33,272 bases of DNA from a virus: IMG/VR virus record IMGVR_UViG_3300032240_000441, positions 1-33,272 of that record; one strand, given 5' to 3'. The translations under genes and the position numbers were made by a program. Positions 8,110 through 15,763 of this stretch are shown piece by piece; positions within the stretch are counted from its first letter, which is position 1; each line of letters begins with the position of its first letter. Under the pieces are notes generated by a model that did not search any database, was not told the origin of the DNA, and saw nothing but the letters and a program-made list of their open reading frames with translations.

Positions 8110-9753
8110 ATGGCGATAAATTTATTTGGTTTTACCATAGGTCGCAAAGACGTTGTTCAGGTTGAAGCACCTGAGGAACGTTCTTTTACTTTACCTAATG
8201 AAGCCATCGATGATGGTGCGGTAAACATAACTCAAAATGCTCACTACGGTACATATGTTGACCTAGAGGGCTCGGTTCGTAACGAACTGGAACTAATTAC
8301 ACGTTATCGTGAAATGGCAAACCATCCTGAATTGGAAGCTGCTATTGACGATATTGTAAATGAAGCTATTACACATGATGATACTGGTAAAGTTGTTCAA
8401 CTTAATATGGACAATCTTAAGCAACCAGAATCTATTAAAAAGAAAATTGCAGAAGAATTTGCTAACGTCCAAAGAATGTTAAATTTTAACAGTCTTGCAG
8501 ATGACCTTTTTAAACGTTGGTACATTGATGGTAGAATTTATTTTCACATCATTGTAAACGAAAATAATCCTAAAGAAGGTATTAAAGAATTAAGATATAT
8601 TGACCCACGTAAAATCCGTAAGGTGCGTGAGATTAATAAAGAACGTGATACAAAAACTGGTGCTAATGTAATTAAATCTATTGCAGAGTACTATGTTTAT
8701 AATGACCGTGGAACAACAACACAAACATATACGGCAGGTACTAATCAAGGCCTTCGTATTGCGCCAGATTCCGTTATTAACGTTAACTCTGGAATGATGG
8801 ATGCTAAAAACACATTCGTCATTTCATACTTACATAAAGCAATTAAACCACTCAATCAACTTAGAATGATTGAAGATGCGGTTGTTATTTACCGTTTGTC
8901 AAGAGCACCAGAACGCCGTGTATTTTACATTGACGTAGGTAATTTACCAAAAGGTAAAGCAGAACAATATCTACGTGATATTATGGTTAAGTATCGTAAC
9001 AAAATGGTTTACGATGCAAACACAGGTGAACTACGTGATGACCGTAAACACATGTCAATGTTGGAAGATTTTTGGTTGCCTCGCCGTGAAGGTGGTAAAG
9101 GTACTGAAATTACAACATTGCCAGCAGGACAAAACCTTGGACAAATTGAAGACGTTGACTACTTCAAAAAGAAATTACTCCAGTCTTTAAATGTTCCTTA
9201 TTCACGTTTAGATAATAGTACAGGTGGCGGATTTGCTTCTCTTGGCCGTTCTACCGAAATTACTCGTGACGAATTAAAATTTGCTAAATTCGTTACTAGA
9301 GTCCGTAATAAATTTTCTCAACTATTTGACCATGCTCTTAGAGTGCAACTCTCATTAAAGGGTGTTTGTTCTGTAGAAGAATGGGATCAATTTAAAGAAA
9401 ATGTATATTACGAATTTACAAAAGATAATAACTTCACTGAACTTCGTGAATCGGAATTGTTACGTGAAAGAGTGCAAACACTTCAAATGTTGGATCCATA
9501 TATTGGCAAATACTTTTCTCAAACATGGGCAAAGAAAAATGTTCTTCATATGACCGATGAAGAGATTGAAGAAATGGCAGAAGAAATGGAAAAAGATGGT
9601 TCTTCTGATTTATTCCAACAATCACAAGATGCACAAAACCCACAACAAGGTCCAGAACCTGTTGATAATACTATTGAAAATGTTCCTACAGAATCGCCAA
9701 CTCCTCAGTTAGACGCTGCGGTAGAAAAAAATTCTTTAGGCATAAATAAATAA
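8110..9753 (+). CDS. 20: Portal vertex protein gp20
   Basis: The protein has 547 residues (T4 gp20: 524). Conserved portal segments are ELITRYREMANHPELEAAID, DDIVNEAI, ELRYIDPRKIRKVREI, MIEDAVVIYRLSRAPERRVF and YVNP-like text replaced by KMVYDANTGEL. The stretch LNVPYSRLD, then GFASLGRSTEITRDELKF, is typical of gp20. Twelve copies form the portal through which DNA enters and leaves and which nucleates prohead assembly. The Gln/Pro-rich C-terminus looks disordered. A possible late promoter for gp67 overlaps its last codons. Confidence 0.95.
   Translation: MAINLFGFTIGRKDVVQVEAPEERSFTLPNEAIDDGAVNITQNAHYGTYVDLEGSVRNELELITRYREMANHPELEAAIDDIVNEAITHDDTGKVVQLNMDNLKQPESIKKKIAEEFANVQRMLNFNSLADDLFKRWYIDGRIYFHIIVNENNPKEGIKELRYIDPRKIRKVREINKERDTKTGANVIKSIAEYYVYNDRGTTTQTYTAGTNQGLRIAPDSVINVNSGMMDAKNTFVISYLHKAIKPLNQLRMIEDAVVIYRLSRAPERRVFYIDVGNLPKGKAEQYLRDIMVKYRNKMVYDANTGELRDDRKHMSMLEDFWLPRREGGKGTEITTLPAGQNLGQIEDVDYFKKKLLQSLNVPYSRLDNSTGGGFASLGRSTEITRDELKFAKFVTRVRNKFSQLFDHALRVQLSLKGVCSVEEWDQFKENVYYEFTKDNNFTELRESELLRERVQTLQMLDPYIGKYFSQTWAKKNVLHMTDEEIEEMAEEMEKDGSSDLFQQSQDAQNPQQGPEPVDNTIENVPTESPTPQLDAAVEKNSLGINK
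9741..9748 (+). promoter_or_regulatory. Probable late promoter before gp67 (CATAAATA)
   Basis: This is a 7 of 8 match to TATAAATA inside the last codons of gp20, 17 nt before the gp67-like start, with an SD (AAAGGA) in between. It would drive the core and protease genes as one late unit. Confidence 0.5.
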
Positions 9754-9765
9754 AAAGGATATACT

Positions 9766-9957
9766 ATGTCAAACACAAGACAATTTATTGACCAACTTGC
9801 AGCAGGTGAATCTGCTTCTGCAAAAGAAACATTAGAAAACGCTTTAACTGCTAAATCATTTGAAGCATTAGAATCATATAAAAAAGAAATGTCTGCCGGT
9901 ATTTTTGGCGGACAACAAGAATCACAAACTGAAATTGAGACCGAAACAGTAGAATGA
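9766..9957 (+). CDS. 67: Prohead core protein, gp67-like
   Basis: The protein has 63 residues (T4 gp67: 80). It is acidic, with a Gln/Glu-rich C-terminus (QQESQTEIETETVE). T4 gp67 is a small acidic core protein encoded directly after the portal gene and cut by gp21 into internal peptide. Size, charge and place all fit. The sequence itself (RQFIDQLAAGESASAKETLE, KSFEALESYKK) resembles gp67-type proteins of aquatic T4-like phages. It overlaps the next gene by 4 nt (ATGA). Confidence 0.7.
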   Translation: MSNTRQFIDQLAAGESASAKETLENALTAKSFEALESYKKEMSAGIFGGQQESQTEIETETVE

Positions 9958-10802
9958 AATCTCTATCAACGTTTAAGCAAGAACCAACAATAATTCTTGA
10001 AGAAGAAAAGCCGGACTATTCTAAGTTCGATATGTTGGTTCGTGCTGGTTTGGCAAATAAAGCACAGATTCAAAGACTACATGTAATTCTTGGTAAAATG
10101 CAAGATGAACGTCCTGTCTTTAGTAATTCTGACCGTGCTATTATGCAAAACCTGTTTAACAAGATGGTAGATTTAATCTCTAATAATAAACAGTTATTTC
10201 AACAAACACGCCGTGCGGTGCGTGAAGAATTGGAAGAAGGCGTCATGGCAACTTCCAATTATAAATTAGTAACTGATGCTAATGGTAATCAACGTAAAGT
10301 TAGAGCGCATCGTGTACATTTAACTAAAAACTCTGGTGATGTTGCAGATAAAGAACAAGTAACAGAAGAAGTTTTGGACGAAAATGTCTTGCATAAAGAC
10401 CCTCCAGCAATTCTTGTTTTAAAACGTAAAGTAATTCGTTCATTTTCAAATGATACTAGAGTTGCCCTTTATTATAATGATAAACTAAATAAGTATTTCT
10501 CAATACCATATTCTACTCAGTCTGATATTGATTCTCCTATTCAAGCTGAAGAAGTTGAAATCAATGAAGATAAAGTTAATGGTATTGACCAGTTAAAGAA
10601 AATAAGAGATAGTAAACAACACGGTACCGTAAATCACCGTGATGGTTCTGCCTCTAAGGTTGACGGTTTTACAGCAAGTGCTATTCTTCAAGTACACGAT
10701 AAATTAAATGATGAAAATAAAAAGAAGATAGCTAATATGGTAAGCAGTTCACATTATCACCTATCTAAAGTTGCTAACTTTGCTTTTAGTAAATCTAAAT
10801 GA
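9954..10802 (+). CDS. Unknown protein in the prohead core operon
   Basis: The protein has 282 residues and I cannot name it with confidence. The N-terminal half is helical and charged (KPDYSKFDMLVRAGLANKAQ; RAIMQNLFNKMVDLI; QTRRAVREELEE). The middle has two beta-like stretches (ILVLKRKVIRSFSNDTRVAL). The C-terminal ~45 residues (VDGFTASAILQVHDKLNDEN, ... MVSSSHYHLSKVANFAFSKS) look like a small helical module that I associate with repeated C-terminal domains in aquatic T4-like phage structural proteins. It sits between gp67 and the gp68-like gene with 4-nt overlaps on both sides, so a head-assembly role is likely. Confidence 0.6.
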   Translation: MKSLSTFKQEPTIILEEEKPDYSKFDMLVRAGLANKAQIQRLHVILGKMQDERPVFSNSDRAIMQNLFNKMVDLISNNKQLFQQTRRAVREELEEGVMATSNYKLVTDANGNQRKVRAHRVHLTKNSGDVADKEQVTEEVLDENVLHKDPPAILVLKRKVIRSFSNDTRVALYYNDKLNKYFSIPYSTQSDIDSPIQAEEVEINEDKVNGIDQLKKIRDSKQHGTVNHRDGSASKVDGFTASAILQVHDKLNDENKKKIANMVSSSHYHLSKVANFAFSKSK

Positions 10803-11245
10803 ACTTTATTCAAAAGATACTTGAGCATAAATTAGACGAAGCTAAAAATGCTTTATTTGAGCGTTTGGATGAAATTGTAAAACAACGTTTGGTTGAAGCT
10901 AAACGTTATGTAGCAGAAGACTCTTTTGAGTTTGTTGAAGAATTGGAAGAAGCGGTAAAACGCAATCCAAATATTATTAAACAAGGTCGTATTCAAAAGA
11001 TTCGCCGAAGAATTAGACGTAATGCAAAAGGACGTATTGTGGTTCAAAAGAATCGTAAACGTTCAGCAATTAAAGGTTACAGAGTTTCAGGTAATACAGT
11101 TAAACGTATACCTGCAATTGAAAGAATACATAAAGCACGTTTATTAAAACGTTCTTGGAAAACAACTAGAAAATCTAAACTGCGCCGAACGCTAATGAAA
11201 CGTAAGATTTCTATGCGTAGAAGAGCATCAATGGGAATAAAATAA
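10799..11245 (+). CDS. 68: Prohead core protein, gp68-like, with a very basic C-terminus
   Basis: The protein has 148 residues (T4 gp68: 141). Residues 1-60 are a mixed-charge amphipathic helix region. Residues ~65-148 are extremely rich in Arg and Lys (RIQKIRRRIRRNAKGRIVVQ, KLRRTLMKRKISMRRRASMG). The position just before the prohead protease is that of T4 gene 68, a prohead core protein. The basic half could bind scaffold acidic segments or DNA. The name rests on size, place and composition. Overlap with the upstream gene is ATGA. Confidence 0.6.
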   Translation: MNFIQKILEHKLDEAKNALFERLDEIVKQRLVEAKRYVAEDSFEFVEELEEAVKRNPNIIKQGRIQKIRRRIRRNAKGRIVVQKNRKRSAIKGYRVSGNTVKRIPAIERIHKARLLKRSWKTTRKSKLRRTLMKRKISMRRRASMGIK

Positions 11246-11246
11246 A

Positions 11247-11594
11247 ATGGCATACGAAGTAATTAACACTAAACGCTCATCTTCAATTGTTAGAATTGTT
11301 GATGCCGGCGCAACTATAACACTTGCAAACCTATCATACGAAGCTAATGAGACTGTTGTATCAGCAAGTATTCGTAAAATGGCTTGGTCTACAAATGGTA
11401 ATATTCAAATTGCTCGTAATGGTGTTAATTTGTTTTCACTACATAATGCAGGGCAAATACAGTTTGATGAATTCAATCATGCTGTTTCTAACAATAACAC
11501 ACAAAGTATTGTTGTTACTATTAACACTGGCGGTTCTTTAGTACTTGAATTAACTAAAGAAGCAACATACGCTACACCTTTAGTAGGAATGTAA
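11247..11594 (+). CDS. Small conserved-looking virion-region protein, unknown
   Basis: The protein has 115 residues, mostly predicted beta strand (SSIVRIVDAGATITLANLSY, ASIRKMAWSTNGNIQIARNG, QSIVVTINTGGSLVLEL). No catalytic motif, signal peptide or membrane segment is visible. It lies 1 nt after the gp68-like gene and 1 nt before gp21, so it is made with head proteins. The compact beta composition suggests a capsid-associated or decoration protein, but that is inference. Confidence 0.6.
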   Translation: MAYEVINTKRSSSIVRIVDAGATITLANLSYEANETVVSASIRKMAWSTNGNIQIARNGVNLFSLHNAGQIQFDEFNHAVSNNNTQSIVVTINTGGSLVLELTKEATYATPLVGM

Positions 11595-11595
11595 A

Positions 11596-12246
11596 ATGAA
11601 ACTAATTAGAGAAACGGTTGAGGAAGTAAAATACCTCATAGAAGCTTCCGAAAACGGCAAGAAACACCTTTATATTGAAGGTACTTTTCTTGTTGGCGAT
11701 AAAGTAAATCGCAATAATCGTATGTATAAAATGGATACGCTTCGTAAAGAAGTTTCCCGATACAACGAAGAATACATCAAAACTAACCGAGCACTTGGTG
11801 AATTGGGACATCCTGATACACCTACGTTGAACCTCGAAAGAGTTTCACATAAGATTGTTTCACTTGTAGAAGATGGAAACACTTTCTATGGTAAGGCAAA
11901 AATTCTAGATACACCATACGGACAAATCGTTAAGAATTTTATCGAAAACGATGTGAACATTGGTGTTTCATCAAGAGCTCTTGGTTCAGTCATTCAAACA
12001 AGAGAAGGTTACAATTTAGTTCAAGATGATTTAAGATTAGCTACTGCTGCTGATATTGTTGCGGACCCTTCTGCTCCTGGTGCCTTTGTTCAAGGTATTA
12101 TGGAAAACAAAGAATGGATGATGGTCGATGGTAAGTTTGTAGAAAAAGACTTTGACCACACTAAACGTATGATTAAACAAGCTAATTCTGTCCAAATGGA
12201 AGAAGTAGCATTAAAATTGTTCGAAAATTACCTACGTAAACTTTAA
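11596..12246 (+). CDS. 21: Prohead protease gp21
   Basis: The protein has 216 residues (T4 gp21: 212). The family segments are YIEGTFLVGDKVNRNNRMY, RALGELGHPDTPTLNLERVS (with His72) and NIGVSSRALGS (with Ser125/126). They match the herpesvirus-assemblin-like serine protease fold of gp21. It lies in the prohead core and cuts scaffold, core and capsid proteins, usually after (L/I)-x-E, before DNA packaging. It is followed by an exact late promoter and gp22. Confidence 0.92.
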   Translation: MKLIRETVEEVKYLIEASENGKKHLYIEGTFLVGDKVNRNNRMYKMDTLRKEVSRYNEEYIKTNRALGELGHPDTPTLNLERVSHKIVSLVEDGNTFYGKAKILDTPYGQIVKNFIENDVNIGVSSRALGSVIQTREGYNLVQDDLRLATAADIVADPSAPGAFVQGIMENKEWMMVDGKFVEKDFDHTKRMIKQANSVQMEEVALKLFENYLRKL

Positions 12247-12250
12247 TTTT

Positions 12251-12258
12251 TATAAATA
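12251..12258 (+). promoter_or_regulatory. T4-type late promoter before gp22 (TATAAATA)
   Basis: An exact TATAAATA lies in the 34-nt gap between gp21 and gp22, 22 nt before the gp22 ATG and upstream of its AAGGAG Shine-Dalgarno. It would give a separate late transcript for scaffold and major capsid protein, the most abundant virion products. Confidence 0.8.
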
Positions 12259-12280
12259 GAAAATCATAAGGAGATTCCTA

Positions 12281-13276
12281 ATGGCATCAAATAAACTAAT
12301 GGAAGCAGCGGCAGATATTTTGTCTGGAAGCAAAACTTCGGCGCCTGCTATGCCACCACAAAAACTAGACGGTGAAGTTGTAGACCTTGGCGGTCCAACA
12401 AACCAGAATTATAAGTCAACTGACGATTCTGCTAAAATCGATGCTACTAAAGCAGCGAAAAGCGCAGAAGCGCCAAAAGCAAAGCCATCAAATGCTTCTA
12501 GTACAGTTGTTGATTCTTTGAAGAAAGAAGAAACTGATACTGATGAAGAAGTATTTGCCGAAGATATTGAATCTCTTTTTGCAGACGATTCTACTATCTC
12601 TGAAGACTTTAAAGCTAAAGCATCCACACTATTCGAAGCTCGTGTACACGACCGTGTTTCTCAAATCCAAGAAGCAATGGAAGCCGAATATGCTGGCATG
12701 TTAGAAGAAGCTGTTGAAACAGTTAAGACAGACCTTACAGAAAAGGTTGATAGTTATCTTAACTACGTTGTTGAACAATGGCTCGAACAAAATGAAATTG
12801 CAATCGAATCTGGTCTACGTGCTGAACTGACCGAAGAATTTATTGCTGGTTTACGTAACCTATTTGCAGAACACTATATTGATGTTCCTGCTGAAAAGGT
12901 TAACCTGGTTGACGAACTTGCTTCTAAAGTTGAAGAACTTGAAGGCAAGCTTGACGAAGAAATCGAACGTAGCGTTGAACTAAAGAAGTCTTTGGTTGAA
13001 TCACGTAAGGTTGAAATTACTCATGCAGTATGCGAAGGCTTAGTAGCCACTCAAGTAGAAAAAATCAAATCACTTGCAGAGAGTGTAGATTATTCCACAG
13101 CGGAAGAATATAAATCTAAACTTGAGACAATTCGTGAAAACTATTTCCCATCTGGCATTAAAAAGGCCGTTGAGAATCAATTGCATGAACAGGTAGAAGA
13201 AGCTAGTGACAAAGCGGTTATTAATGACCCATTCGTTGCTATGGTTTCCCAAGCAATTTCTAAAACAAAACTCTAA
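12281..13276 (+). CDS. 22: Prohead scaffold protein gp22
   Basis: The protein has 331 residues (T4 gp22: 269). It is strongly acidic, with an N-terminal low-complexity part (~15-110) and a long helical coiled-coil-like middle (ARVHDRVSQIQEAMEAEYAG; LVDELASKVEELEGKLDEEI). The C-terminus (NDPFVAMVSQAISKTKL) matches the conserved gp22 end. It forms the inner core around which gp23 assembles, and gp21 then degrades it. The strong SD AAGGAG and late promoter fit high expression. Confidence 0.88.
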   Translation: MASNKLMEAAADILSGSKTSAPAMPPQKLDGEVVDLGGPTNQNYKSTDDSAKIDATKAAKSAEAPKAKPSNASSTVVDSLKKEETDTDEEVFAEDIESLFADDSTISEDFKAKASTLFEARVHDRVSQIQEAMEAEYAGMLEEAVETVKTDLTEKVDSYLNYVVEQWLEQNEIAIESGLRAELTEEFIAGLRNLFAEHYIDVPAEKVNLVDELASKVEELEGKLDEEIERSVELKKSLVESRKVEITHAVCEGLVATQVEKIKSLAESVDYSTAEEYKSKLETIRENYFPSGIKKAVENQLHEQVEEASDKAVINDPFVAMVSQAISKTKL

Positions 13277-13294
13277 AATAAACAAGGAACATTT

Positions 13295-14644
13295 ATGTAT
13301 CTTTCAGAATCATTACAACAAAAGTGGGATGGCGTATTAAACCACCCAGACCTACCACAAATTACAGACCCATACCGTAAAGCGGTTACTGCGGTTATCT
13401 TAGAAAACCAAGCAGTTGAAATGCAAAAGTCTGGTCAGATGTTGCACGAAGCTGCACCAACTAACTCTGCTGGCGCAGGCGGTTTCTCTGGCGGTTCTGC
13501 TGCTGGCGGCCCAGTTGCCGGTTTCGATCCAATCCTTATCAGTTTGGTTCGCCGTTCATTGCCTAACCTAATTGCGTATGATGTTTGCGGTGTTCAACCA
13601 ATGACAGGACCAACAGGTTTGATTTTCGCAATGCGTTCTACCTACACAGGCCAAAACGTTACTGCTGGTGCAGCTGAAGCTTTCTACAATGAAGCAAACA
13701 CTGGTTTCTCTGGTGACCGTACTGCACAAACTGATATTGCTCTTGCAGCAAACACAGAATTGGGTTCTGGTAACACCTTCAATAACGGTACAACTGGCCA
13801 AGCATCTGCAACAAACGTTGGTGAAGCACTTGGTGCGTCAGGTGGTACAGATTTTAGCGAAATGGCATTCTCTATTGAGAAAGTTACTGTTACTGCAAAG
13901 ACTCGTGCTTTGAAGGCAGAATACTCAATCGAACTTGCACAAGACTTGAAAGCTGTTCACGGTCTTGACGCTGAAACAGAATTAGCAAACATCTTGTCTT
14001 CTGAGATTCTTGCTGAAATTAACCGTGAAGTTATCCGTACAATCTACACAACTGCTAAAGTTGGTGCACAAGTTGGTACTACACAACGTGGTACATTCAA
14101 CCTAGACACAGACTCTAATGGTCGTTGGATGGTTGAAAAAATCAAAGGTTTGGCATTCCAAATTGAACGTGAAGCTAACACTATTGCCAAGACTACTCGT
14201 AGAGGCAAAGGTAACGTTCTGATTTGTTCTTCAGACGTTGCATCTGCATTAGCAATGGCTGGTATCCTTGATTACAACTCTGCTCTTGCTTCACAAGTTA
14301 ACTTGACAGTTGATGATACAGGTAACACATTTGCTGGTACAATCTTCGGCCGTATCAAGGTTTATATTGACCCTTACTTCCCAGCTGGCACAACTTCTGA
14401 GTTTGCTGTTGTTGGTTACAAAGGTTCTAATGCCTATGACGCTGGTCTATTCTACTGCCCATACGTACCGTTGCAAATGGTTCGTGCAGTTGACACTGGT
14501 ACATTCCAACCAAAGATTGGCTTCAAGACTCGTTACGGTCTAGTTGCTAACCCATTCGCTCAAGGTACTGCACAAGGTGCTGGTGCTCTTACAGCAATGA
14601 GCAACTTGTACTATCGTTCATTCAAGGTTGCAAACATTATGTAA
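13295..14644 (+). CDS. 23: Major capsid protein gp23
   Basis: The protein has 449 residues (T4 gp23: 521, so insertion loops are shorter). Family segments include DPILISLVRRSLPNLIAYDV, CGVQPMTGPTGLIFAMRS, EMAFSIEKVTVTAKTRALKA, EYSIELAQDLKAVHGLD and the C-terminal YYRSFKVANIM. A likely gp21 cleavage site is L50-H51-E52, which would remove the N-terminal 52 residues at the start of the Gly/Ala-rich linker. Codon choice looks more uniform (many GGT, AAC, GTT) than in neighbours, as expected for a highly expressed gene. No gp24 vertex paralogue follows. A strong terminator does. Confidence 0.96.
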   Translation: MYLSESLQQKWDGVLNHPDLPQITDPYRKAVTAVILENQAVEMQKSGQMLHEAAPTNSAGAGGFSGGSAAGGPVAGFDPILISLVRRSLPNLIAYDVCGVQPMTGPTGLIFAMRSTYTGQNVTAGAAEAFYNEANTGFSGDRTAQTDIALAANTELGSGNTFNNGTTGQASATNVGEALGASGGTDFSEMAFSIEKVTVTAKTRALKAEYSIELAQDLKAVHGLDAETELANILSSEILAEINREVIRTIYTTAKVGAQVGTTQRGTFNLDTDSNGRWMVEKIKGLAFQIEREANTIAKTTRRGKGNVLICSSDVASALAMAGILDYNSALASQVNLTVDDTGNTFAGTIFGRIKVYIDPYFPAGTTSEFAVVGYKGSNAYDAGLFYCPYVPLQMVRAVDTGTFQPKIGFKTRYGLVANPFAQGTAQGAGALTAMSNLYYRSFKVANIM

Positions 14645-14646
14645 TC

Positions 14647-14680
14647 TTGACCGATAGGTCAAACCACCGTTAAGAGTGGT
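14647..14680 (+). other. Two small hairpins between gp23 and its terminator
   Basis: TTGACC (14647-14652) pairs with GGTCAA (14657-14662) around GATA. ACCAC (14663-14667) then pairs with GTGGT (14676-14680). Together with the terminator at 14687-14718 they form three tandem stems at the 3' end of the capsid mRNA. Protection from 3' exonucleases is a plausible role. Confidence 0.55.
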
Positions 14681-14686
14681 ACTTTT

Positions 14687-14718
14687 AAGAGGACTCCTTA
14701 AAAAGAGTCCTCTTTTTT
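14687..14718 (+). terminator. Strong intrinsic terminator after gp23
   Basis: AAGAGGACTC (14687-14696) pairs perfectly over 10 bp with GAGTCCTCTT (14705-14714), followed by more T residues to 14718. This is a textbook rho-independent terminator and ends the late head-gene transcript. Confidence 0.9.
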
Positions 14719-14725
14719 ATTGGAG

Positions 14726-14733
14726 CATAAATA
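14726..14733 (+). promoter_or_regulatory. Possible late promoter after the gp23 terminator (CATAAATA)
   Basis: This is a 7 of 8 match to TATAAATA just after the terminator and 5 nt before the ATG at 14739. Transcription from it would start almost at the start codon, leaving no room for the SD (GGAG at 14722). Either the mRNA is leaderless or the match is chance. Confidence 0.35.
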
Positions 14734-14738
14734 CTCAT

Positions 14739-15278
14739 ATGACAGTACTCAACAGAACCCCAACCACTACCAGTTTTCTTCAACCGAATAAGTTTCAGTT
14801 GAATTTTTCTAGGTTACCTAATATGCAATTTTTTGCACAGATTATTAGTGTGCCTGGCGTATCTATTTCCGAAGCAATTCAAACAACACCATTCGTTGAC
14901 ATATATGCACCTGGCGAAAAAGCAATTTACGACCTTTTAAATGTTACCTTTATGGTCGAAGAAAATTTAAGTTCTTGGATTGAGATACACGATTGGATTC
15001 GTGCTATGTCTTTTCCTAAAGAATTTGAAGAATATAAAAAACTTGGATATTTAAATAGACAAGTTGCCCAAAAGTTAACCAAAGCGCCTCAGTACTCTGA
15101 TTGTACAGTAACAATCTTAACTGCGGCAAATAACCCAATCATCAAGTTTAAATACTATGATGTTTTTCCAACTACCGTTTCTTCCTTTGTAATGAGTTCA
15201 AGTGAAGGTCCTGATAGTATTATCACGGCAGATGCTTCATTTAGGTATTCTTACTTTGATGTTGAAAAAATAGCTTGA
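14739..15278 (+). CDS. Second tail-tube-fold (gp19-like) protein
   Basis: The protein has 179 residues from the ATG at 14739, which has a GGAG 13 nt upstream. A GTG further upstream would start inside the terminator and is rejected. The pattern FQLNFSRLPNMQFFAQ, ISVPGVSISEAIQTTPFVDI, YAPGEKAIYDLLNVTFMVEE, DWIRAMSFPKEF, YYDVFPTTVSSF, DASFRYSYFDVE parallels gp19 at 7515 (IPG-type turn, central FT strand, YxxFPT, closing Y-x-Y strand). A tail-tube-fold protein such as a tube initiator or a tube-like completion protein is likely. It stands between gp23 and uvsY, where T4 has gp24 and unrelated genes. Confidence 0.65.
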   Translation: MTVLNRTPTTTSFLQPNKFQLNFSRLPNMQFFAQIISVPGVSISEAIQTTPFVDIYAPGEKAIYDLLNVTFMVEENLSSWIEIHDWIRAMSFPKEFEEYKKLGYLNRQVAQKLTKAPQYSDCTVTILTAANNPIIKFKYYDVFPTTVSSFVMSSSEGPDSIITADASFRYSYFDVEKIA

Positions 15279-15303
15279 CATTACTGCCAATTTTTGATAC
15301 ACT
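15275..15303 (+). promoter_or_regulatory. Sigma70-type promoter before uvsY
   Basis: TTGACA at 15275-15280, a 17-nt spacer and TACACT at 15298-15303 (4 of 6 match). The -35 box is preceded by GC, as at two other promoters here (GCTTGACA). It overlaps the stop codon of the upstream gene and would start transcription ~20 nt before the uvsY ATG, upstream of an AGGAGG Shine-Dalgarno. This suits early or middle expression of recombination genes. Confidence 0.75.
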
Positions 15304-15328
15304 CCTATAACTAGGAGGATTTTATTTT

Positions 15329-15763
15329 ATGAGCAAAATTGATGATTTACTTGCCGAATGGGCAAAAGATTCTGTTATAGACCGAACAGAGCCAGGCAAA
15401 GCTCTGTTGGATATTCCCAAACTTCATAGTAAGTATTTGAACATTCTTTCTAATCACCGCCTTCTAATACGTGATGCAGAATTTAAATATAACAGAATGA
15501 AAAAAATTAAGTGGGAATATTATACAGGAAAGTTAGACGATGACCAATTGAGCAAATATGGATGGGAACCATTTCCATTCGTGCTCAAGTCGGACATTAC
15601 TACATATTTGGATGCAGATGAAGACTTATCAAAGTATCTTGCACAAAGGCGTATGCACGAAGAAATAGTTGAAGTCTGTATGAGTATTATGAAAGAACTT
15701 GGCGCAAGAACTTTCCAACTAAAAGACTTTATATCATGGGAAAAATTCATTCAAGGTGTTTGA
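15329..15763 (+). CDS. uvsY: Recombination mediator UvsY
   Basis: The protein has 144 residues (T4 UvsY: 137). The arrangement DLLAEWAKDSVID, KLHSKYLNILSNHRLLI, KYNRMKKIKWEYYTGKLDDD and the helical C-terminus matches UvsY. It loads UvsX recombinase on single-stranded DNA coated with gp32. It has its own promoter and an optimal SD (AGGAGG), and its last 8 nt overlap the uvsW start. No uvsX lies in this window. Confidence 0.88.
   Translation: MSKIDDLLAEWAKDSVIDRTEPGKALLDIPKLHSKYLNILSNHRLLIRDAEFKYNRMKKIKWEYYTGKLDDDQLSKYGWEPFPFVLKSDITTYLDADEDLSKYLAQRRMHEEIVEVCMSIMKELGARTFQLKDFISWEKFIQGV

Noticed and set aside
13668-13913. Plus-strand ORF inside gp23 in another frame
   Set aside because: It is Leu/Gln/Thr-rich text typical of a frame-shifted read of a highly biased gene. 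The same applies to 14310-14543, 8975-9190 and 24336-24569.
14676-14738. GTG-initiated extension of the tail-tube-fold protein
   Set aside because: The extension would be translated through the 10-bp terminator. The ATG at 14739 has an SD and starts a conserved-looking N-terminus.
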